From an uncultured Lachnospiraceae bacterium (GTDB lineage Bacteria; Bacillota; Clostridia; Lachnospirales; Lachnospiraceae), in contig CANRMF010000001.1 of the NCBI GenBank assembly GCA_947631665.1, forward strand, positions 44,707 through 108,706: a DNA stretch of 64,000 nucleotides. The letters run 5' to 3'. This document shows, piece by piece, positions 26,587 through 35,456 of this stretch. Each line of letters begins with the position of its first letter. Within the stretch, counting starts at the first letter, position 1. The notes beneath the pieces are model-generated. The model searched no databases. It saw only the letters and a program-made list of their open reading frames with translations, and was not told where the DNA came from. A program made the position numbers and the translations under genes.

Positions 26587-27584
26587 TTTTTCACCTGTCC
26601 GGTCTTTCCGTTATTTTTCCGCGCGTTCTGCTTTTGGTCGTATTCCTCATAAGCCTTGACAATTTTCTGTACAAGCGGGTGGCGCACCACGTCGCGGTTG
26701 TCCAGATATGCAAAACTGATGCCTTCCACATTGCTTAAAACCCTGATTGCAATTTCCAGTCCCGAAGTGATATCTTTTGGCAGGTCTTTTTGGGTGCGGT
26801 CGCCGGTCACAATCACTTTTGAACCGAAGCCGATACGCGTCAGAAACATTTTCATCTGGGCGGGCGTCGTGTTCTGGGCTTCGTCAAGAATAATAAACGC
26901 GTTATCCAGTGTCCGTCCGCGCATATACGCTAACGGCGCGACTTCGATAATTCCCTTTTCACTGTTGGCGACGAAGCTTTCAGCGCCCATCAGTTGATAT
27001 AGCGCGTCATACAGCGGTCTCAAATAAGGATCCACCTTACTCTGCATATCTCCCGGAAGAAAGCCGAGACTTTCCCCTGCCTCAATCGCCGGTCTTGTCA
27101 GAATGATTTTATTGACTTCGTTATTTTTTAACGCAGTCACAGCCATCGCCATTGCCAGATAAGTTTTTCCGGTTCCCGCAGGGCCGATTCCGAAAACAAT
27201 CATATTGTCCCGAATACTCTCCACATATGCCTGCTGTCCTAAAGTTTTGGGCTTCACCGGTTTTCCCATGACCGTCCGGCATATAATTTCATCGTCTAAA
27301 TCCGTCAATGCCTGTTCTTTTTCCTCAAAACATAAAGACAGGGCGTAATCTACATTTTGCTCCGTAATTTCATTTCCGCGTTTTGAGAGCTCAATTAACT
27401 GGCAGAACACGTTTTTTGCCCGTTTGCTTGCAACTTCCGAACCGATGATTTTTAATTCGGAATTACGCGAAATTACGGTTACATGCAGAGCGCGCTCTAT
27501 TTTTTTGATGTTCCGGTCAAACTGCCCGAAGATGTTTTTTTCATGTTCAGACGGAATGTCCATAATATGCTCGATAACACTCAT
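26583..27584 (-). CDS. phoH: PhoH family ATPase
   Basis: A 333-residue PhoH-like protein. An N-terminal KH-like region precedes the P-loop ATPase with GPAGTGKTYLAMAMAV near residue 138, RPAIEAGESLGFLPGD, the Walker B FIILDEAQNTTP and GDRTQKDLP. PhoH proteins are ATPases with predicted RNA-related roles and pair with YbeY. It overlaps yqfD and ybeY by four bases each, forming a tightly coupled set. Confidence 0.95.
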   Translation of the reverse strand: MSVIEHIMDIPSEHEKNIFGQFDRNIKKIERALHVTVISRNSELKIIGSEVASKRAKNVFCQLIELSKRGNEITEQNVDYALSLCFEEKEQALTDLDDEIICRTVMGKPVKPKTLGQQAYVESIRDNMIVFGIGPAGTGKTYLAMAMAVTALKNNEVNKIILTRPAIEAGESLGFLPGDMQSKVDPYLRPLYDALYQLMGAESFVANSEKGIIEVAPLAYMRGRTLDNAFIILDEAQNTTPAQMKMFLTRIGFGSKVIVTGDRTQKDLPKDITSGLEIAIRVLSNVEGISFAYLDNRDVVRHPLVQKIVKAYEEYDQKQNARKNNGKTGQVKK

Positions 27585-28765
27585 TTCGTCGTAGTTTCCC
27601 TTTCTTGCGTCATTTCCTCCGTCGGGATATAGGCTATTTTTCCAACAGGTTCAATACTTGTAAAATATCCTTTGAGTTGATATTTTTTATCAGTCTCTAC
27701 TATTCTAACATTTTTTTCCAATATTTTGTACCCCTTTTGTTCTAAAGTCGCAAAATAATACAACATTTTGTTGTTTAACCTGTTTTCGGCTTCCTTTTCC
27801 GTTATTTTCACAGTCTCCGGTTCTTTCTCATACACCGTAGTTTTCTGAATGGAAAACGGCAGATAAAAATTCCCGTAAAGCTTCAGTTTAATCTCCTTAT
27901 TTTCATAATATTTATTTTTCATAAACTCATAATGCCAGACATAGGAGTTGACCGTCGGAAAATAATAATTTTTTCTGCTCTCATAATCCAACTGAAGGCG
28001 TTCCTTTTTTATTGAATCACTATATTTATGCTTTACTTTCATGAAAATATCCGCGTCTGCTGTCGTATAAGTATAAAAAAGTCCCTGTCCCGATTCGTCA
28101 AGCGTCTGTACGGCGCCGCTCACCAGCAGGTCGCCTTTTTTTATTTTATCCCCTGCCTTTACCGCAGGCGTTCCTTTTCTGGTAACAATCGATACGACCG
28201 TACCGGAAACGTTTGACAGCAGATGATACGGCTTCTTTTCCGACGCGCTGATTTCCGCAATATAGTTTTCTTTCAGGTGAATCAGCAGGTTCGTGCCTTT
28301 CATTTCGCAGCTGACCCAACTGATATTCGGATAGTGCGAACGGATTTTGTTTTCCAGCGCCTCGCAATCGACTTCGGATTTTCTCATGCCCTCCACATAT
28401 TTTATCTGTTTGACATAGGAAAGAATCTGCTCCTGCGTGTAGGAATAATTTCCCAGAACGGAAATTTTCCAAATATATAATGAATTGATAAACAGGATCA
28501 ATAAAGTAAACGCAACGGAGACAAAAAATATTTCAAGTTTATGCTTTGTAAAGAAAGAAAACAGTCCGAAATCCTTCCGCTCTAAAATCGGAAGGCGTTC
28601 TCTGTCTATATACGGAAAAAACACAGGAAAATCATTCCGGCTGATTTCAAACGATACTTTGTCCTGCTCTGTCCGGATATTGCGGATTACAATATTTTTA
28701 CATTCCGATGTAATCCGGTAAAAATCTGATTTATATACCTGAATTTTACAAAAATGATATTTCAT
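27581..28765 (-). CDS. yqfD: Sporulation protein YqfD
   Basis: A 394-residue protein. The N-terminal cytosolic domain (about 1-90) is followed by a single transmembrane segment near residue 100 (IFFVSVAFTLLILFINSLYIW) and a long extracytoplasmic part with YVEGMRKSEVDCEALENKIRSHYPNISW, VVSIVTRKGTPAVKAGDKIKKGDLLVSG. YqfD is a mother-cell sporulation protein needed for efficient sporulation and is normally sigma-E controlled. Here it overlaps yqfC, as in most spore formers. Confidence 0.93.
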   Translation of the reverse strand: MKYHFCKIQVYKSDFYRITSECKNIVIRNIRTEQDKVSFEISRNDFPVFFPYIDRERLPILERKDFGLFSFFTKHKLEIFFVSVAFTLLILFINSLYIWKISVLGNYSYTQEQILSYVKQIKYVEGMRKSEVDCEALENKIRSHYPNISWVSCEMKGTNLLIHLKENYIAEISASEKKPYHLLSNVSGTVVSIVTRKGTPAVKAGDKIKKGDLLVSGAVQTLDESGQGLFYTYTTADADIFMKVKHKYSDSIKKERLQLDYESRKNYYFPTVNSYVWHYEFMKNKYYENKEIKLKLYGNFYLPFSIQKTTVYEKEPETVKITEKEAENRLNNKMLYYFATLEQKGYKILEKNVRIVETDKKYQLKGYFTSIEPVGKIAYIPTEEMTQERETTTK

Positions 28766-28997
28766 GAAAAACCCCGTTTACGATAATGGTTTGCCGGTTA
28801 TAGTATGCAATCGCAAGATTTTCTCCTTTAATCCGTATTTCAAAAGACGCGCATTGAATTTTAATTTCATCACAGAGAAATAACAATAACTTTTTATAGT
28901 TTTCTATGACCAGTTCATTTCTTCCAATCAACTGACAGAGAATGTCTTTTTGAATGACATCTCTCGGCAGGTCATAATGATTATCGACATTAAACAT
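28746..28997 (-). CDS. yqfC: YabP/YqfC family sporulation protein
   Basis: An 83-residue protein with the YabP/YqfC core: DLPRDVIQKDILCQLIGRNELVIENYKKLLLF and a C-terminal ILN-like strand region (FEIRIKGENLAIAYY). Relatives include YqfC, usually transcribed with yqfD under sigma E. The ORF track extends 15 codons further, but those codons lie in the rpsU terminator; the ATG used here has AAGGG just upstream. It overlaps the start of yqfD by about 20 bases. Confidence 0.88.
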   Translation of the reverse strand: MFNVDNHYDLPRDVIQKDILCQLIGRNELVIENYKKLLLFLCDEIKIQCASFEIRIKGENLAIAYYNRQTIIVNGVFHEISFL

Positions 28998-29015
28998 AAA
29001 ACCCTTTTTTATTTT

Positions 29016-29045
29016 AGTATATGAAAAACCCTGAAACATCATGTT
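29016..29045 (-). promoter_or_regulatory. Possible sigma-E-type promoter for yqfC-yqfD
   Basis: On the minus strand CATATACT resembles the sigma-E -10 (CATACAAT) and lies about 20 bases upstream of yqfC. The -35 position (AACATGAT) falls inside the rpsU terminator arm and is only a fair match. Speculative. Confidence 0.3.
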
Positions 29046-29054
29046 TCAGGGTTT
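29026..29054 (-). terminator. rpsU terminator
   Basis: AAACCCTGAAACAT and ATGTTTCAGGGTTT form a perfect 14-bp inverted repeat with one central base, followed on the minus strand by TTTTTC. It lies about 30 bases after the rpsU stop and separates rpsU from yqfC. Confidence 0.85.
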
Positions 29055-29082
29055 CAAATTTGTCATTGATTTATGACTTTTA

Positions 29083-29259
29083 TTAGTTATATTTGCGCTT
29101 TCTAGCGGCTTCTGACTTTTTCTTACGCTTTACGCTTGGCTTTTCGTAATGTTCACGCTTACGAATTTCCTGCTGAATACCGGCTTTTGCGCAATTTCTT
29201 TTGAATCTACGCAATGCACTGTCGATAGATTCATTTTCTTTTACGATAACGCTTGACAC
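29083..29259 (-). CDS. rpsU: 30S ribosomal protein S21 (not in ORF track)
   Basis: A 58-residue protein read directly from the minus strand; it is missing from the track because it is short and starts with GTG. The translation (M)[20 protein letters not shown] then [20 protein letters not shown] and a very basic tail ending KRKYN is diagnostic of S21. GGGAGG and AGGAG lie upstream of the GTG. S21 contacts 16S rRNA near the anti-Shine-Dalgarno region. It has its own strong promoter and terminator, and in Firmicutes typically precedes yqfC-yqfD-phoH, as here. Confidence 0.97.
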   Translation of the reverse strand: MSSVIVKENESIDSALRRFKRNCAKAGIQQEIRKREHYEKPSVKRKKKSEAARKRKYN

Positions 29260-29327
29260 TCTCCTGACCTCCCTTCAGTCATAGATTCCTAAAACTGTAG
29301 GTATTCGTGCAAAAATGCACTTTAGTT

Positions 29328-29355
29328 ATTATACCATATATTTTCTGACCGTCAA
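29328..29355 (-). promoter_or_regulatory. Strong promoter for rpsU
   Basis: On the minus strand TTGACG, 16 bases, TATAAT with a TGG extension upstream of the -10. The predicted transcript starts about 65 bases upstream of the rpsU GTG and includes a GTGCATTTTTGCAC-type hairpin in the leader. Confidence 0.8.
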
Positions 29356-29362
29356 CACAATT

Positions 29363-29674
29363 TTATTGAAATTTTATGGCGGTTCCATATGCCATGATTT
29401 CGGCAGCGCCCTGCATCACTGATGCAGAATTGTAGCGGACTGCAATGACTGCGTCTGCGCCAAGCGCTTCTGCTTCCTGTATCATGCGCTCTGTGGCGAT
29501 TGTTCTGGCTTCACCCATCATCTTTGTATAGGACTTTAATTCGCCTCCGACAATCGTTTTAAATCCCTGCCCCATATCTTTAAAGGCATTTTTTGACTGA
29601 ATCGTACTTCCCTTGACCAATCCTAAAGGTTCATATTCTTTCCCCGGATAGATGTCTGTTGTTAAAAGCATCAT
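29363..29674 (-). CDS. YbjQ family protein
   Basis: A 103-residue protein of the YbjQ (UPF0145, heavy-metal-binding-like) family: MLLTTDIYPGKEYEPLGLVKGS, MGEARTIATERMIQEAEALGADAVIAVRYNSASV and a C-terminal EIMAYGTAIKF. Members form pentamers, and the metal-binding label rests on fold similarity rather than proven function. The track start is seven codons upstream; the ATG used here follows CAGGAGG. It lies just after alaS and may be cotranscribed with it. Confidence 0.88.
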   Translation of the reverse strand: MMLLTTDIYPGKEYEPLGLVKGSTIQSKNAFKDMGQGFKTIVGGELKSYTKMMGEARTIATERMIQEAEALGADAVIAVRYNSASVMQGAAEIMAYGTAIKFQ

Positions 29675-29702
29675 ATTTTTTTCCTCCTGTTTCATTTATA
29701 AT

Positions 29703-32339
29703 TTATAATTGCTTTTCAAGAATTTCTTTTGCCGCTTTCACTGCCGCATCAGCGCCCGCAGGATTTTTTCCGCCCGCCTGAGCCATGTTCGGACGTCCGC
29801 CTCCACCTCCGCCGACAAGTTTTGCGATTTCCTTAATCATATTTCCGGCATGAGCGCCTTTTGCAACGGCGTCGTCGTCTGCCATTACAAGGACGTTTGC
29901 CCTGTCTGCATTTGTCGAAACAAGCACCAGAACGCCGCCGCCCATTTTTTCTTTCAGATTGTCACCTAAGTTCCTCAACTCGTTCATATCGACATCAGAA
30001 ACTTTTAAGGCGAGCAGTTTCACGCCGGAAACCTCTGTCACCTGATTGAGCGCATCGCCCACTGAAGCGTTTGCCATCTTCGCTTTCAGTTTCTCATTTT
30101 CGCCGGACAGCAATTTGATTTCATCTGTCATGCTCTGGATTTTCTTTACCAATTCCGACGGAGTGGTTTTTGCCGCTTTTGCTGCCTGAAGCAGTTCGCG
30201 CTCAAGCTGCGCATAATATTTTAACACGCCGTTGCCGGTCAGCGCCTCAATTCTCCGCACGCCGGCTGCAACGCCTGACTCAGAGATGATTTTAAAAGAA
30301 GAAATCACGCCGGTGTTTGATACATGCGTACCGCCGCACAGTTCAATCGAATAATCTCCCATAGAAACCACGCGGACAACATCGCCGTATTTTTCTCCAA
30401 ATAACGCCATCGCTCCTGTTTTTCTTGCTTCTTCGAGAGTCATCTCTTTGGTCTCAACGTCAAGTCCGTTTGCAATCTGCTCGTTGACAAGCGCTTCGAC
30501 CTTTTCAATTTCCTCTTTTGTCATCGCCTGAAAATGGGTAAAGTCAAAACGGAGCCTGTCTGCATCTACATATGAACCTGCCTGCTCGACATGTCCTCCC
30601 AATACAAGCTTTAAGGACTTTTGAAGGAGATGGGTTGCGCTGTGATTTTTTGCCGTATCGCCACGTCCGATGGAATCCACTTTCAGCGTCACCTGATCTC
30701 CCGTCTGGAACATGCCGCTCTCAACAACGCCGATATGGCCGATTTTATTTCCGGGAAGTTTAATGGTCTCCGATACATGGAAAGTACCGTTTTCGCTCGA
30801 AATAACGCCGCAATCGCCTACCTGTCCGCCCATCGTCGCATAAAACGGCGTCCGTTCGACAATAATGGTTCCGCGATCTCCTTCTGCCAGCGCCTCAGCC
30901 ACTTCGTCCTCCGTCGTAAGCGCAATAATCACTGAATCTTCAATCAGGCGGTCATAGCCGACAAATACAGAATTTAAGTTGGTGTCAAGCTGTTCGTAAA
31001 CGGTAGCGTCAGCCCCCATATAATTCGTTTTTTTGCGGGCTTTTCTGGCAGTTTCCTTCTGCACGTCCATCGCCTTCTGGAATCCTTCTTCGTCCACCGT
31101 ATATCCTTTTTCCGCCAGAATTTCTGCGGTCAGATCCAGTGGGAAGCCAAATGTGTCATACAGTTTAAATGCTTCTTTTCCGGATAAAACTTTTTCGCCG
31201 GACTGCGCTAAATCCTTTTCAATTTCAGAAAGCATTTTCAACCCGGTGTCAATCGTTTTGTGGAATTTATTTTCTTCTTCGGTAAGCACCTTGAAAATCA
31301 TATTTTTCTTTTCTTCAAGTTCCGGATAACCGTCTTTAGAGCCCTCGATGACAATCTCGGACAGACCGGCAAGAAACTGGTCGTTTACGCCCAGTAATTT
31401 TCCATGCCTTGCAGCCCTGCGGATCAGTCTTCTCAGCACGTATCCCCTTCCCTCGTTTGACGGCATAATACCGTCAGAAATCATAAAGGTTGCCGAACGG
31501 ATATGGTCTGTAATAATCCGGATAGAAACGTCCCACTGATATTCCTTTTTATATTCTTTTCCGGAAAGCCGGCAGACATGGTCTCTCAGCGGCTTAATCG
31601 TGTCGACGTCAAAGATAGAATCAACGTCCTGTACCACGACGGCAAGACGTTCCAGCCCCATACCGGTGTCAATGTTTTTATTTTTTAAGGTTTCATAATG
31701 TCCTTTGCCGTCATTTTCAAACTGCGTAAAGACATTGTTCCAGATTTCGATATAACGGTCGCAATCGCACCCTACGGTACAATCCGGTTTTCCACAGCCG
31801 TATTTTTCACCGCGGTCATAATAAATCTCGGAACATGGCCCGCAAGGCCCTGCGCCATGCTCCCAGAAATTATCCTCTTTGCCAAAACGGAAAATCCGCT
31901 CTTTTGCAATGCCCATTTCTTTGTGCCAGATATCAAACGCCTCGTCGTCTTCCACATAGACAGACGGGTATAATCTGTCTGCATCTAAGCCGACTGTTTC
32001 GGTTAGAAATTCCCATGACCAATGGATTGCCTCTTTCTTAAAGTAATCTCCAAACGAGAAATTTCCGAGCATTTCAAAAAACGTGCCATGACGCGCCGTT
32101 TTTCCGACATTTTCAATGTCGCTGGTACGAATACATTTCTGGCATGTTGCCATTCGTGTGCGCGGCGGGATTTCCTGCCCCGTAAAATATGGTTTTAACG
32201 GAGCCATTCCCGCATTGATTAAAAGCAGGCTTTTATCGTTATGAGGAACTAAAGAATAACTTCCTCTCACTAAATGGCCTTTGGACTCAAAAAAATCTAA
32301 AAACATCTTGCGAAGTTCATTTAAACCATACTGTTTCAT
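29703..32339 (-). CDS. alaS: Alanyl-tRNA synthetase
   Basis: An 878-residue class II synthetase. The catalytic domain starts LNELRKMFLDFFESKGH and has GTFFEMLGNFSFGDY; the editing domain shows HSATHLLQKSL and CGGTHVSNTG, the zinc-binding histidine and cysteine ligands that clear mischarged tRNA; the C-Ala domain ends GGGGGGRPNMAQAGG. The ORF-track start is 17 codons upstream; the start used here has TGGAGGAAATAAG before the ATG and gives the standard N-terminus MKQYGLNE. No T-box leader is visible. Confidence 0.97.
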   Translation of the reverse strand: MKQYGLNELRKMFLDFFESKGHLVRGSYSLVPHNDKSLLLINAGMAPLKPYFTGQEIPPRTRMATCQKCIRTSDIENVGKTARHGTFFEMLGNFSFGDYFKKEAIHWSWEFLTETVGLDADRLYPSVYVEDDEAFDIWHKEMGIAKERIFRFGKEDNFWEHGAGPCGPCSEIYYDRGEKYGCGKPDCTVGCDCDRYIEIWNNVFTQFENDGKGHYETLKNKNIDTGMGLERLAVVVQDVDSIFDVDTIKPLRDHVCRLSGKEYKKEYQWDVSIRIITDHIRSATFMISDGIMPSNEGRGYVLRRLIRRAARHGKLLGVNDQFLAGLSEIVIEGSKDGYPELEEKKNMIFKVLTEEENKFHKTIDTGLKMLSEIEKDLAQSGEKVLSGKEAFKLYDTFGFPLDLTAEILAEKGYTVDEEGFQKAMDVQKETARKARKKTNYMGADATVYEQLDTNLNSVFVGYDRLIEDSVIIALTTEDEVAEALAEGDRGTIIVERTPFYATMGGQVGDCGVISSENGTFHVSETIKLPGNKIGHIGVVESGMFQTGDQVTLKVDSIGRGDTAKNHSATHLLQKSLKLVLGGHVEQAGSYVDADRLRFDFTHFQAMTKEEIEKVEALVNEQIANGLDVETKEMTLEEARKTGAMALFGEKYGDVVRVVSMGDYSIELCGGTHVSNTGVISSFKIISESGVAAGVRRIEALTGNGVLKYYAQLERELLQAAKAAKTTPSELVKKIQSMTDEIKLLSGENEKLKAKMANASVGDALNQVTEVSGVKLLALKVSDVDMNELRNLGDNLKEKMGGGVLVLVSTNADRANVLVMADDDAVAKGAHAGNMIKEIAKLVGGGGGGRPNMAQAGGKNPAGADAAVKAAKEILEKQL

Positions 32340-32363
32340 CTTATTTCCTCCAAATCTGTATCT

Positions 32364-32385
32364 TTCGGGGAGGAGCCTCCTCGAA
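32364..32385. other. Palindromic hairpin between tyrS and alaS
   Basis: TTCGGGGAGG and CCTCCTCGAA pair with one imperfect position around a two-base centre. No T-run follows on the minus strand. It could mark an attenuator or an mRNA end for tyrS; the imperfect pair is a G-U wobble on plus but a mismatch on minus, which weakens an RNA role here. Confidence 0.35.
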
Positions 32386-32406
32386 AACACTGCGAATTAC
32401 CAAATT

Positions 32407-33633
32407 TTAATCTGCTTTTACCTGATGGTAAGATTTTTTCCCTTTCTTTAACAAAAGTACTCCGTCCTCATTGAAATCGGCAGTGGTAAAGACTGCGTCA
32501 ATCGAAGTTACTTTTTCACCGTTGACGGAAACGCCGTTTTGCGCGACTAATCTTCTGCCTTCGCCGCGTGACGCCGCAAGTTTTGTGTCCGTTAAAAGGG
32601 TTAAAATATCTTTTCCTGCGTCCAACTCTGCTTTCGCATAAACCGTCGTCGGGATATCTCCTGAAACGCCGCCGTTTTTAAAGATATTTTTGGAGGTTTC
32701 CTCCGCCTTTTTTGCTTCTTCTTCTCCATGAACCAGATTGGTCAGCTCATAAGCGAGAATTTCTTTCGCTTTATTGAGCTCGCTGCCCTGCCATGATTCC
32801 ATTGCCTCGATTTCTTCTATCGGTAAAAACGTCAGCATTTTCAAACATTTGATTACGTCTGCGTCGTCGACATTTCTCCAGTACTGGTAAAAATCGTATG
32901 GAGATGTTTTTTCAGGGTCGAGCCAAACAGCGCCGGAAACTGTTTTTCCCATCTTTTTGCCTTCGGAGTTTAGCAACAGCGTAATCGTCATCGCGGAAGC
33001 GTCCTCTCCCAATTTCCGACGGATCAACTCTGTACCTCCAAGCATATTGCTCCACTGGTCGTCGCCGCCAAACTGAAGATTACAGCCGTAATCCTGAAAT
33101 AATTTATAAAAATCGTAACTTTGCATAATCATATAGTTAAATTCCAGAAAACTGAGTCCTCTCTCCATTCTCTGTTTATAACATTCCGCAGTCAGCATAC
33201 GGTTCACACTGAAGTGCGCGCCAACCTCCCGCAGCAGTTCTATATAATTCAAATCAAGCAGCCAGTCCGCATTGTTGACCAAAAGTGCTTTTCCATCTGA
33301 AAAATCCACAAATTTGCTCATCTGCTTTTTAAAACAGTTTACATTATGCTCAATCGTCTCTTTTGTCATCATCTGCCGCATATCGGTTTTGCCTGACGGA
33401 TCGCCAATCATCGCCGTTCCGCCGCCAATCAGCGCTATCGGCTTATTGCCTGCCATCTGCAATCGCTTCATCAGACAAAGCGCCATAAAATGACCGACAT
33501 GCAGACTGTCCGCCGTCGGATCAAATCCGATATAAAATACTGCCTTTCCATGATTGACTAAATCCCTGATGCGTTCTTCGTCCGTCACCTGCGCAATCAG
33601 TCCCCTTCTCTTTAAATCTTCGTAGATATTCAT
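32407..33633 (-). CDS. tyrS: Tyrosyl-tRNA synthetase
   Basis: A 408-residue class I synthetase. The HIGH-like motif is FDPTADSLHVGHFMAL near residue 38, the tyrosine pocket includes GGDDQWSNM near residue 190, and the KMSKS-like loop reads KKMGKTVSG near residue 230. A C-terminal S4-like RNA-binding domain (AQNGVSVNGEKV) follows. This is the short TyrS of Clostridia. It has its own promoter, with no T-box element seen. Confidence 0.96.
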   Translation of the reverse strand: MNIYEDLKRRGLIAQVTDEERIRDLVNHGKAVFYIGFDPTADSLHVGHFMALCLMKRLQMAGNKPIALIGGGTAMIGDPSGKTDMRQMMTKETIEHNVNCFKKQMSKFVDFSDGKALLVNNADWLLDLNYIELLREVGAHFSVNRMLTAECYKQRMERGLSFLEFNYMIMQSYDFYKLFQDYGCNLQFGGDDQWSNMLGGTELIRRKLGEDASAMTITLLLNSEGKKMGKTVSGAVWLDPEKTSPYDFYQYWRNVDDADVIKCLKMLTFLPIEEIEAMESWQGSELNKAKEILAYELTNLVHGEEEAKKAEETSKNIFKNGGVSGDIPTTVYAKAELDAGKDILTLLTDTKLAASRGEGRRLVAQNGVSVNGEKVTSIDAVFTTADFNEDGVLLLKKGKKSYHQVKAD

Positions 33634-33665
33634 TGCAGTTCTCCTTTAAATAAACTCGGTTTCTA

Positions 33666-33694
33666 ATTTTAGCATAACAGGGAGGTTTTTTCAA
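33666..33694 (-). promoter_or_regulatory. Promoter for tyrS(-alaS)
   Basis: On the minus strand TTGAAA, 17 bases, TAAAAT with the extended TGC upstream of the -10. The start is about 25 bases from the tyrS ATG, which leaves no room for a T-box leader. Confidence 0.75.
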
Positions 33695-33786
33695 GAAATT
33701 ATACGACGGGTTGAATACGCTTTTTTTGTATGTGAAAGCGCTTATAATTTTTTATATTTATTGCAAGAGCGTTTTGGATTTAAGTA

Positions 33787-33840
33787 AGAGGGCATTTCTA
33801 AAACGACAGGTCTAACCTATACGTCTTAGAAATACCCTCT
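33787..33840 (-). terminator. Long hairpin after spoIVA
   Basis: Two 19-base arms (AGAGGGCATTTCTAAAACG on plus) pair with only two differences, around a loop with an inner GGT/ACC pair. In minus-strand RNA both differences become G-U wobbles, whereas in plus-strand RNA they are mismatches, so the structure suits the spoIVA transcript. It lies about 45 bases after spoIVA, in the 252-base gap before tyrS. The U-run expected on the minus strand is weak. Confidence 0.6.
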
Positions 33841-33885
33841 ATCTTTTTGCGTATGGACTGTTAAGTTATGCAGGCGTCAATCCGT

Positions 33886-35352
33886 TTACAAAACGATGCA
33901 GATTACGCCCCTGCTCTGGTCATTTGTAATTTTTTCAATCGTGCCCTGCATTCTGTTTCTCGTTTCTTCGGAGAGATTATTGATTTTATTTGAAATTCCT
34001 TCATTCACAATCTGTCCGATGGATTTTCCGAAAATGTTGGTATCCCAGATGCTTGAATCGCTCTCCTCTTTATGATTGATAAATTCAATTAAGTCCTGCG
34101 CCTGTTCTTCACTGCCGATAATCGGAGAGATTTCCGTCAGAATATCCGTTTTTACAAAGTGGACGGACGGCGCGATTGCCTTGATTTTCACACCGAATTT
34201 ATTTCCATTGCGGATCAGTTCCGGTTCTTCCAAAATGATGTCTTCTTTGTCCGGCGCGACAATTCCGTATCCGCAGGCCTTAACTGTTTCAAAAGCGTCT
34301 TCAAACTTTTCATAATGATTTCGCTGTACAGAGAGTTCTTTAACCAGTTGAATCAGTTGCAGTTGATTTTTAATCTCTGTTCCTGCCAGTTCGGTCAGCG
34401 TATCGTAGTAATATTTTTCATCAACATCAAACAGATAATTGATCTTCCCATTGGACAAATCAACAGAAGAAACGGAGATGTCTTTGATAAAACGGCTGCC
34501 GTTTGTTTGAACCCTGCTTAAATCTTTGACATATGTAATGTGTTCAAGAATGTCTTTGGAAACCCCGATAATATTTTGGATAATTTCCTGATTCTGATCC
34601 ATGATATCAAGCCATTTCGGCATATTGAAATTGATTTCCGTTACCGGAAATTCAAACAAAATCCGTTCAAGAATTTCATTGACATTACGTTCATTGAGGT
34701 GCAGACAGTTCATTCCCAAAACGGAAACGTCATATTTCTTCTCAATCTCATTGCAAAGCGCCCTACATTCTTCGGATTCCGGATTCATTGAATTTACCAG
34801 CACAATAAACGGCTTCTGAATTGCCTGAAGTCTGACAATCGTTTTATCCAAAGCCTTGTTATACTCCGCCACGTCTAAATCCGTAAAACTGCCATCGCTT
34901 GTGATTACAATGCCGATGGTGGAATGTTCGGAAATAACTTTATCCGTTCCGATTTCGGCAGCTTTGGAAAACGGAATCGGATTTTCAAACCATGGCGTTT
35001 TTACCATGCGTTCTTCATTTTCTTCCATGTGGCCGGTCGCTCCTTCGACCATAAAGCCGACGCAGTCGATCAACCGCACTTTTAAATCCGCCTGTCCGCC
35101 CAATTTCATAGATACCGCTTTATTTGGAATAAATTTCGGCTCCGTTGTCATAATTGTCTTTCCGGACGAAGATTGCGGCAATTCGTCAATCGTCCGTTTT
35201 AAGTCATTTTCGTCATGTATTTTCGGTACAACCGCAATATTCATAAAATTTTTGATAAAAGTAGATTTTCCTGTTCTTACCGGCCCCACGACGCCGATAT
35301 AAATTTCTCCGTTGGTTCTTTTTTCAATATCCTCATAAACATTAAACTGCAT
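33886..35352 (-). CDS. spoIVA: Stage IV sporulation protein A
   Basis: A 488-residue morphogenetic ATPase that polymerises on the forespore surface and forms the base of the spore coat. Walker A is GPVRTGKST near residue 23 (start region IYIGVVGPVRTGKSTFIKNF); LIDCVGFMVEGATGHMEE provides the switch region. The C-terminal half is typical of the family, ending in a short hydrophobic tail VICIVL that contacts SpoVM-marked membrane in B. subtilis. Its presence shows the organism can form endospores, or descends from one that could. It stands alone, with a sigma-E-like promoter. Confidence 0.96.
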   Translation of the reverse strand: MQFNVYEDIEKRTNGEIYIGVVGPVRTGKSTFIKNFMNIAVVPKIHDENDLKRTIDELPQSSSGKTIMTTEPKFIPNKAVSMKLGGQADLKVRLIDCVGFMVEGATGHMEENEERMVKTPWFENPIPFSKAAEIGTDKVISEHSTIGIVITSDGSFTDLDVAEYNKALDKTIVRLQAIQKPFIVLVNSMNPESEECRALCNEIEKKYDVSVLGMNCLHLNERNVNEILERILFEFPVTEINFNMPKWLDIMDQNQEIIQNIIGVSKDILEHITYVKDLSRVQTNGSRFIKDISVSSVDLSNGKINYLFDVDEKYYYDTLTELAGTEIKNQLQLIQLVKELSVQRNHYEKFEDAFETVKACGYGIVAPDKEDIILEEPELIRNGNKFGVKIKAIAPSVHFVKTDILTEISPIIGSEEQAQDLIEFINHKEESDSSIWDTNIFGKSIGQIVNEGISNKINNLSEETRNRMQGTIEKITNDQSRGVICIVL

Positions 35353-35415
35353 AAAAAATCCCCCACATATGATTTCCGGAGAGCCGCATCAGAAAGCGGT
35401 TTCCTTGTCTAATCA

Positions 35416-35445
35416 AATATATGCGGAGGATATCCGTACTATTCC
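35416..35445 (-). promoter_or_regulatory. Candidate sigma-E promoter for spoIVA
   Basis: On the minus strand GGAATAGT, 14 bases, CATATATT; the spacing and the CATA core fit the sigma-E pattern. In B. subtilis spoIVA is sigma-E dependent. No sigma-A match was seen closer to the gene. Confidence 0.5.
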
Positions 35446-35456
35446 ATTTTTTCTGT

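Noticed and set aside
28998-29042. N-terminal extension of yqfC in the ORF track
   Set aside because: These codons are the rpsU terminator hairpin; the internal ATG with AAGGG before it is the better start.
33787-33840. Insertion-sequence end or MITE
   Set aside because: Only 54 bases long with no flanking duplication or transposase; wobble pattern fits an RNA hairpin instead.
32340-33885. T-box riboswitch for tyrS or alaS
   Set aside because: No T-box core sequence on either strand, and the tyrS promoter lies only about 30 bases from the gene.
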